From NCBI GenBank assembly GCA_001830045.1, contig MIDA01000018.1, forward strand, positions 3,747 to 51,697: DNA of 47,951 nucleotides. The letters run 5' to 3'. This document shows positions 42,360 to 47,951 of this stretch, in pieces. This DNA comes from Tenericutes bacterium RIFOXYA12_FULL_35_10. Lineage in GTDB: Bacteria > Bacillota_I > Bacilli_A > Acholeplasmatales > Acholeplasmataceae. Within the stretch, counting starts at the first letter, position 1. Every line of letters starts with the position of its first letter. The notes beneath the pieces were generated by a model that did no database searches, was not told the origin of the DNA, and worked only from the letters and a program-made list of their open reading frames with translations. The position numbers were made by a program, and so were the translations under genes.

Positions 42360-42384
42360 GGGTTGCTTCGGCAATCCTTTTTTT
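42360..42384 (+). terminator. Terminator after the LemA-like gene
   Basis: Stem GGGTTGC/GCAATCC (7 bp, one G-U) capped by UUCG, then T7. Confidence 0.88.
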
Positions 42385-42486
42385 AATGTCATTTTTGAAT
42401 TATGGTAATTTCCCATAAACAGTGAAATCGCTTGTAAAAAAGCCCTTATTATAGTAATATAATAAAGACGAAAAGGATGTGTTTCT

Positions 42487-44955
42487 ATGCTTAAAAAATG
42501 GTTTGACCCAGGTAAAAAAGAGCTCAAAGAAGCACGGAAAATAGCTGATAAAGTTTTTGCTCTTGAAGCAGAAATGGCTCAGTTAACCGATGCAGAACTT
42601 CAAGCGAAGACACCATGGTTCAAAGAAAGATATCAACAAGGTGAATCCTTGGAACTCCTCATGCCTGAAGCTTTTGCTGTTGTGAGAGAAGCTTCAAGAC
42701 GTGTCACGAAATTATTTCCATACTATGTACAAGTCTTAGGTGCGGTTGCCATATTCCATGGTAATATCGCAGAAATGAAGACCGGTGAAGGTAAAACTTT
42801 GACTGCTGTTATGCCAGCTTATCTATCTGCATTAAATGGCGAAGGTGTTCATATCGTTACTGTTAACGAATATTTGGCTAAACGTGAAGTGCAAGGGGAC
42901 ATTGGTGACCTCTTCCGCTTTTTAGGTTTAACGGTAGGTCTTAACTTAAGAGATATTACGAGAGAAGAAAAAAGAGCAGCCTATGACTCAGATATCTTAT
43001 ATTCAACAAATGCTGAATTAGGGTTTGACTATTTAAGAGATCACATGGTTTTATATGCCAAAGACATGGTTCAACAACGTGGCTTAACCTACGCGATTAT
43101 CGATGAAGTTGACTCCATTTTAATTGATGAAGCGAGAACACCACTCATTATTTCTGGTGGTGAGAAAAATAATCATAATTTATATCAATCTGCAGATCGT
43201 TTTGCTAAATCATTAAGAGATGAAGACTTTGAAATTGATTTGGAATCTAAGACGATTGCGTTAACTCCATCTGGAATTAAACGTGCAGAACAAATCTTCC
43301 AATTAGAAAACTTATATGATTTAAGACATGTCACTTTAGTACATCATATCAATAATGCACTTCGTGCTGTTCATATCATGTCAAGAGATGTTGAATATGT
43401 GGTACAAGATGGTGAAGTTTTAATCGTCGACCAGTTTACCGGTCGTATTTTACGCGGACGTCAATTTTCTGAGGGCTTACATCAAGCACTCGAAGCTAAA
43501 GAAGGCGTTCAAATTAAAAAAGAAACAGTCACAGTTGCAACCATTACCTATCAAAACTTCTTTAGAATGTATAAAAAACTTTCAGGTATGACTGGTACAG
43601 CTAAAACTGAGGAAGAAGAATTTAGAGATATTTATAACATGGATGTTGTCGAAGTTCCAACCAATGCTCCTGTCATTCGTTTAGATGAACCAGACTTCAT
43701 TTATGCAAACCAAGAAGATAAATTTAATGCGTTATGTGATGAAGTTGAGATGAGACATCAAAAGGGTCAACCTATGCTTATTGGTACAATTGCGGTTGAA
43801 ACATCAGAACTTTTATCACGCATGCTTAAATTAAGACGAATTAACCATGAAGTATTAAATGCTAAAAATCATGAACGAGAAGCAGAAATCGTTGCTAAAG
43901 CAGGTCTTATGGGCTCTGTGACGATTGCAACCAACATGGCCGGTCGTGGTACCGATATTAAACTTGGATCAGGTGTTGTTGCACTTGGTGGGTTAGCTGT
44001 TATCGGTAGTGAACGTCATGAATCTAGACGTATCGATAATCAGTTAAGAGGTCGTAGTGGTCGCCAAGGTGACCCTGGATACTCAAGATTTTATCTATCA
44101 GCTGATGATGAACTTATGCAACGTTTCGGTGGTGATACCTTTAAACGTCGTGTTGAAATGCTTGAAAGATTAAATACTACAGGTGAACCTTTAGCATCTA
44201 AAATGTTTTCACGTTTTGTTTCCTCTGCACAAAAACGTATTGAAGGAAACAACTATGATACACGTAAAAACGTATTAAAGTATGATGATGTCCTTCGTAA
44301 ACAAAGAGAAATCATTTATAAAGAACGACGTGATGTGTTAACTCTAGGATCGATTGAAAATCAAGTTCGTGATACGGTGAGAAAGAGTTTATCAAAAACA
44401 CTTCATCAGTTTATACACCCTGCAGGCAAAAATCAATTTAAGATTGATGATGATAACATCATCGCAACCTTTAATGGAAATATCTTTATGCCAAACACAC
44501 TTCAAAAAGAAACGATTGAAAAAATGGATGAAGTGGAATTAGAAGCTTATATTTTAGAATTAGCAGAAAAAGAACTTAACCGTAAAAAGGAAATGGTTCC
44601 ACCAGAAATTTATAATGAATTCTTAAAAGTAGTTATGTTACGTGTGATCGATACCTATTGGATGCGTCACATCGATGCGATGAGTGAACTTAGACAAGCA
44701 GTCGGCTTACAAGCATACGGTCAGCAAAGTCCTCTTGTGATTTACCAACAACAAGGACTTGCTATGTTCAATGAGATGGTTGATAACATTTCTAAAGACG
44801 TGACCCGCTATGCGATTCGTGCACAAATCCAATACAACGTGGAACGCGAAGCAGTTGTTAAAAACACACAGACCAATGAAGGTCGCAGTGATCAAAAACC
44901 AAAGAAACCTAAAGTTAAGAAAAATCGTGGCCAGCGCAATATGCCTTGGCGTTAA
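42487..44955 (+). CDS. secA: Protein translocase ATPase SecA
   Basis: 822 residues. Walker A MKTGEGKT (about 98-105), DEVDSILIDEARTPL (motif II region), the preprotein cross-linking domain, and the second helicase half with TNMAGRGTDIKLG and RGRSGRQGDPG are all clear. It ends in a basic tail (KPKVKKNRGQRNMPWR) and lacks the cysteine-rich zinc site that binds SecB in many bacteria. It drives protein export through SecYEG. Start ATG 42487 follows AAAGGATGTG. secA and prfB are adjacent, as in Bacillus. Confidence 0.97.
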   Translation: MLKKWFDPGKKELKEARKIADKVFALEAEMAQLTDAELQAKTPWFKERYQQGESLELLMPEAFAVVREASRRVTKLFPYYVQVLGAVAIFHGNIAEMKTGEGKTLTAVMPAYLSALNGEGVHIVTVNEYLAKREVQGDIGDLFRFLGLTVGLNLRDITREEKRAAYDSDILYSTNAELGFDYLRDHMVLYAKDMVQQRGLTYAIIDEVDSILIDEARTPLIISGGEKNNHNLYQSADRFAKSLRDEDFEIDLESKTIALTPSGIKRAEQIFQLENLYDLRHVTLVHHINNALRAVHIMSRDVEYVVQDGEVLIVDQFTGRILRGRQFSEGLHQALEAKEGVQIKKETVTVATITYQNFFRMYKKLSGMTGTAKTEEEEFRDIYNMDVVEVPTNAPVIRLDEPDFIYANQEDKFNALCDEVEMRHQKGQPMLIGTIAVETSELLSRMLKLRRINHEVLNAKNHEREAEIVAKAGLMGSVTIATNMAGRGTDIKLGSGVVALGGLAVIGSERHESRRIDNQLRGRSGRQGDPGYSRFYLSADDELMQRFGGDTFKRRVEMLERLNTTGEPLASKMFSRFVSSAQKRIEGNNYDTRKNVLKYDDVLRKQREIIYKERRDVLTLGSIENQVRDTVRKSLSKTLHQFIHPAGKNQFKIDDDNIIATFNGNIFMPNTLQKETIEKMDEVELEAYILELAEKELNRKKEMVPPEIYNEFLKVVMLRVIDTYWMRHIDAMSELRQAVGLQAYGQQSPLVIYQQQGLAMFNEMVDNISKDVTRYAIRAQIQYNVEREAVVKNTQTNEGRSDQKPKKPKVKKNRGQRNMPWR

Positions 44956-44967
44956 GGAGGTCTTTTT

Positions 44968-46068
44968 GTGGAAACCTATGAAGTCAATAAGTTAATCAAC
45001 CAGCATACTGAAAGTATCAATGACTTGCGTAAAGCGATAGGACCACAAAAACTTGAAGAGTCCTATCAAGCCTTAAACAAACAAATGCAAAATCCTGATT
45101 TTTGGTCGAATACGAAAGAAGCCAAAAAGGTGACGAAAGAAGCAACTGCGATTAGAGAAAAACTTGATAAATTTGCATCCTTAGTTCATACCTTTGAACA
45201 ACTCGTAGATTGGTATCAGATCAGTGAAGAAGGAACTGAAGAATGGACGATTTTAGAAGATGATCTCGAAGCTTTTGGTAAAGAACTTAAAGTATTTGAA
45301 GTTGAAACCATTTTAAATGGACCTTATGACCACGCTAATGCCATTTTAGAACTACATCCTGGTGCAGGTGGAACAGAGTCTCAAGACTGGGCAGACATGC
45401 TTTACCGGATGTATGTGAGATATGCTCAAAAGAAACGGTTTAAAGTTGAAATCTTGGATTATCAAGCAGGTGAAGAAGCGGGAATCAAATCTGTGACACT
45501 ACTCATTAGAGGTCCATATGCTTATGGTTATTTAAAAGCAGAACGCGGTGTGCACCGATTAGTTAGAATTTCTCCTTTTGATTCAAATGCAAGAAGACAT
45601 ACATCCTTTGTATCACTTGACGTGATGCCTGAAATGGATGAAGATTACGATATCGAAATCAAAGATGAAGATTTAAAGATTGATGTTTATCGTTCTGGTG
45701 GTGCGGGTGGACAGTCTGTCAACACAACAGACTCTGCGGTGCGTATCACCCATTTACCTACAAACATTGTTGTGACATGTCAAAATGAACGCAGTCAATT
45801 AAAAAATAAAGAATCAGCGATGAGTGTTTTAAAAGCAAAACTGTTGCAAGAAGAGATTCGTAAACAAGAAGAACTCATTAAAAACATTAAGGGCGAACAA
45901 AAAGAAATCGGTTGGGGTTCCCAAATTAGATCTTATGTTTTCCATCCTTATCAAATGGTGAAAGACCATCGTACCAACTATGAAGTTGGACAAGTTGACC
46001 TCGTGATGGATGGTGAACTTGACGGTTTTATCAATGCTTATCTTAAAGCAGGTGATGCCAATGAATAA
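44968..46068 (+). CDS. prfB: Peptide chain release factor 2, without programmed frameshift
   Basis: 366 residues in one frame from GTG 44968 (AAGGAGG upstream). RF2 signs are the NPDFW segment, the codon-reading SPF (ISPFDSNARRHTS) and the GGQ loop (SGGAGGQSVN, about 248). It releases proteins at UAA and UGA codons. In many bacteria an in-frame UGA near codon 25 forces a +1 frameshift; here the aligned site reads ATA GGA, with no stop. It overlaps the YitT-family gene by eight bases. Confidence 0.95.
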   Translation: METYEVNKLINQHTESINDLRKAIGPQKLEESYQALNKQMQNPDFWSNTKEAKKVTKEATAIREKLDKFASLVHTFEQLVDWYQISEEGTEEWTILEDDLEAFGKELKVFEVETILNGPYDHANAILELHPGAGGTESQDWADMLYRMYVRYAQKKRFKVEILDYQAGEEAGIKSVTLLIRGPYAYGYLKAERGVHRLVRISPFDSNARRHTSFVSLDVMPEMDEDYDIEIKDEDLKIDVYRSGGAGGQSVNTTDSAVRITHLPTNIVVTCQNERSQLKNKESAMSVLKAKLLQEEIRKQEELIKNIKGEQKEIGWGSQIRSYVFHPYQMVKDHRTNYEVGQVDLVMDGELDGFINAYLKAGDANE

Positions 46069-46921
46069 AGCTAAAATCAGAGAAGTAATTGAAATAACAG
46101 CAGGTGTGATGATCATGTCTGCTGGTTTCTATTTCTTTTTACTACCTTTAAATCTTGTGATTGGTGGTGTCATGGGGGTTGCAGTTATCACACGTGACAT
46201 CATCCCAGTCTCACTTTTCATGTATATCGCAAACTTTATATTACTCATGATTGGATGGGCTGTTTTAGGTAAAGTTTTCTTTGTGAAAACTGCACTTGCA
46301 ACTCTTTTATCACCGACCATTGTTTGGATCTTAGAACTGACTATTCCATCTAATTATTTTATGAAATTTATGACAGAAAGCCCACTGCTTATTGGTGCAG
46401 CTTTCGGTGGGATCTTTTTAGGTATTGGGTTAGGCATCGTTATTCGAAATAATGCAACGACCGGTGGCATCGATGTCATCCAAAATATCATGCATAAATA
46501 CCTACATATTTCATTTTCGACAGCAATGTATATTACTGATGGCATTATTATCTTTATTGCCATGCTTATTGATTTTCAGTTGGGACTTTATGCTGTTGGA
46601 TCGATGATGATCAGTGGTATTTTAATCGATCGATTATCGATTGAAGGCATGGCAGGTTATACGGTCTTTATTGTGACAGACCATACTGAGATGATGCAAC
46701 AAAAGATTTACGAGAAACTAGAAAGAGGTATCACCAAAGTAAAAGTTGTTGGTGGTTACTCTAAACAAGATAAAGAAATGATTGTTTGCACGGTAGACCG
46801 TGCACAACTTTATATCTTTAAACATATCATTAAACAAACCGATCCTAAAGCATTTACCTTTGTTACAAAAACAAAAGAAGCCTTAGGTGAAGGGTTTAGT
46901 AGGGAGAGTGCACAATGGTAG
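46061..46921 (+). CDS. YitT-family membrane protein (DUF161/DUF2179)
   Basis: 286 residues. The N-terminal half has about five to six membrane helices with the family segments LPLNLVIGGVMGVAVI and NNATTGGIDVIQ; the C-terminal DUF2179 domain (about 205-286) contains TDHTEMMQQKIYEKLERGITKV and ends in the FTFVTKTKEALGEGF segment. The function is unknown. ATG 46061 overlaps the prfB stop by eight bases; the frame opens from 46010 inside prfB. The stop overlaps the next gene's ATG. Confidence 0.88.
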   Translation: MNKAKIREVIEITAGVMIMSAGFYFFLLPLNLVIGGVMGVAVITRDIIPVSLFMYIANFILLMIGWAVLGKVFFVKTALATLLSPTIVWILELTIPSNYFMKFMTESPLLIGAAFGGIFLGIGLGIVIRNNATTGGIDVIQNIMHKYLHISFSTAMYITDGIIIFIAMLIDFQLGLYAVGSMMISGILIDRLSIEGMAGYTVFIVTDHTEMMQQKIYEKLERGITKVKVVGGYSKQDKEMIVCTVDRAQLYIFKHIIKQTDPKAFTFVTKTKEALGEGFSRESAQW

Positions 46922-47951
46922 GGAAAAAATTAGGCATTCTATTTTTAGTCAGTGTTATCTTTTCATTTTTTGCTGGGTTTTATGCACAACGCATTTTACC
47001 AAGTGCGCCAACATCTAATAGCGGTAATATGTTTAACTACATCATCGAATCGTTTGAAAATTATTATTACTATGATTTAGATGATGCAGAAATTCATGAT
47101 GCATTTATCGCATCCATGGAAGCGACCATTAATAAAATTGGAGAACTCAATGGTGATCCCTATACGAGATTAGTCGCAACCCCACTTGCATCTGGACCTT
47201 CTGATGAAGAAAAATTTGTAGGCATTGGTGTTAGTTTTCTTTTTGAAGACTTAAATTTAAGAATTGGTTATGTGTATCCTCAAGGTGCAGCGCACCATAA
47301 GCTTTATCCCAATGATTTAATCATCGGTGTTAAAGATGGGGAAGATATGATTTATTTTAATGATCTTGTAAGTGATGATGCAGTGCTTCAACTTCTTGCG
47401 GGTGAAGAAAATGCTACAAAATCATTTATCGTTTTAAATCCAGATGAAGAAGAGACAATCGTAGATATTACCTATCAAGAGATTTTAACACCAACAGCAT
47501 ATTCAAAAGATTTAGGTGAACAAGATATTGCCTATATCAAGATTGATCGTTTCTCTGGAGCATCAGAAAACACGTTAGGTACAGCACATGTCTTTCAAAA
47601 TACGTTAAATGCGTTAGAATCAACCCTTTTATCTGGAGAAGGGAAAACGCTTATTCTCGATTTAAGAAATAATCCTGGCGGTGCATTGTCAGCGCTTCAT
47701 AATCAGGGTATAAGTGGTGAACTCCCAGGGATTACCCAACAACTTCTCATGCAAAACATTGAATCCCCACTCTTCACCATGATTCCTAAAACAGGTACGG
47801 TTCAATCATTTTATGGTGCTTTATCTCAGAAAAAACCTTATGATATTAAAGTTTTAGTCAACGAACATTCTGCATCTGCAGCAGAAGTACTTGCAGCTGC
47901 ACTTCAAAAAGAAGGTGGATATGAACTTTATGGAAGACCTACCTATGGTAA
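46915..47951 (+). CDS. S41 carboxy-terminal processing peptidase, 3' end outside window
   Basis: The frame from ATG 46915 runs about 345 codons to the window edge without a stop. An N-terminal membrane helix (about 5-24) anchors it outside the cell. A divergent PDZ-like region (about 100-160, with IGVSFLFEDLNLRIGYVYP) is followed by the S41 protease core: ILDLRNNPGG, then VLVNEHSASAAEVLAAALQ with the catalytic serine, and GRPTYG at the very edge, where the catalytic lysine should come next. Such proteases trim or degrade exported proteins. It overlaps the YitT-family gene by seven bases. Confidence 0.88.
   Translation, partial: MVGKKLGILFLVSVIFSFFAGFYAQRILPSAPTSNSGNMFNYIIESFENYYYYDLDDAEIHDAFIASMEATINKIGELNGDPYTRLVATPLASGPSDEEKFVGIGVSFLFEDLNLRIGYVYPQGAAHHKLYPNDLIIGVKDGEDMIYFNDLVSDDAVLQLLAGEENATKSFIVLNPDEEETIVDITYQEILTPTAYSKDLGEQDIAYIKIDRFSGASENTLGTAHVFQNTLNALESTLLSGEGKTLILDLRNNPGGALSALHNQGISGELPGITQQLLMQNIESPLFTMIPKTGTVQSFYGALSQKKPYDIKVLVNEHSASAAEVLAAALQKEGGYELYGRPTYG

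Noticed and set aside
1-47951. CRISPR arrays, insertion sequences, prophage, defence islands
   Set aside because: No direct-repeat arrays, transposase motifs, integrase genes or abrupt composition changes were seen when reading through; a repeat search could still find weak ones.

Overview
The window is an AT-rich bacterial chromosome segment with dense, mostly housekeeping genes. It looks like a low-GC Bacillota lineage close to Mollicutes of the Acholeplasma/Izemoplasma type. The reasons are a complete rimP-nusA-rnpM-ylxQ-infB-rbfA operon, RNase J, long-form HPF, RqcH, an archaeal/eukaryote-type ProRS, a SecA without its zinc tail, and lysine and S-box riboswitches. Many genes end in TGA and RF2 (prfB) is encoded, so UGA is a stop codon here; this excludes the UGA=Trp mycoplasmas. 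The species assignment is inference.

Layout. 1-2.3 kb: the end of a DUF1538 membrane protein, a tandem PII-like protein and an HELGH membrane protein, closed by a two-way terminator shared with a minus-strand tRNA-Thr(GGU). 2.5-3.9 kb: a membrane-anchored endonuclease I and an unknown small protein. 4-7.5 kb: a heterodimeric ABC exporter. 7.6-10.5 kb: a cold-shock protein, then a lysine riboswitch heading an amino-acid ABC importer. 10.6-14.2 kb: Fic, CvfB, a small membrane protein, ProRS and YidD. 14.3-17.4 kb: an EF-G-like GTPase, a shortened ComFC-like zinc-finger protein and HPF. 17.4-19.7 kb (minus): Mn-type SOD and RqcH. 19.8-23.3 kb: gmk, rpoZ, uvrC and a DEDDh exonuclease. 23.4-27.8 kb: RNase J, a HAD phosphatase, coaD, a membrane protein and an aldo-keto reductase. 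27.8-30.6 kb (minus): a zinc/manganese ABC importer with its Fur-family regulator, behind a promoter bracketed by two matching palindromes. 30.7-40.3 kb: the nusA-infB operon followed by priA, fmt, pgpA and a degenerate HD-GYP membrane protein. 40.3-41.7 kb: an unusual S-box riboswitch and metK. 41.8-47.9 kb: LemA, secA, prfB, a YitT-family protein and a cut-off S41 peptidase.

Functional links. Two nutrient circuits can be read directly from the DNA: lysine riboswitch to amino-acid importer, and Fur-family operators to metal importer. A SAM riboswitch controls SAM synthetase. Ribosome care is over-represented (EF-G-like, HPF, RqcH, RimP, RbfA, RF2, IF2). No insertion sequences, prophage, CRISPR arrays or toxin/defence islands were seen. 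I found no clear new multi-gene system. The least explained items are the DUF1538/PII/HELGH cluster, the apparent anti-Shine-Dalgarno platform of the lysine riboswitch, the compact SAM riboswitch, the degenerate HD-GYP protein, and the Fic protein lacking its usual inhibitory glutamate.
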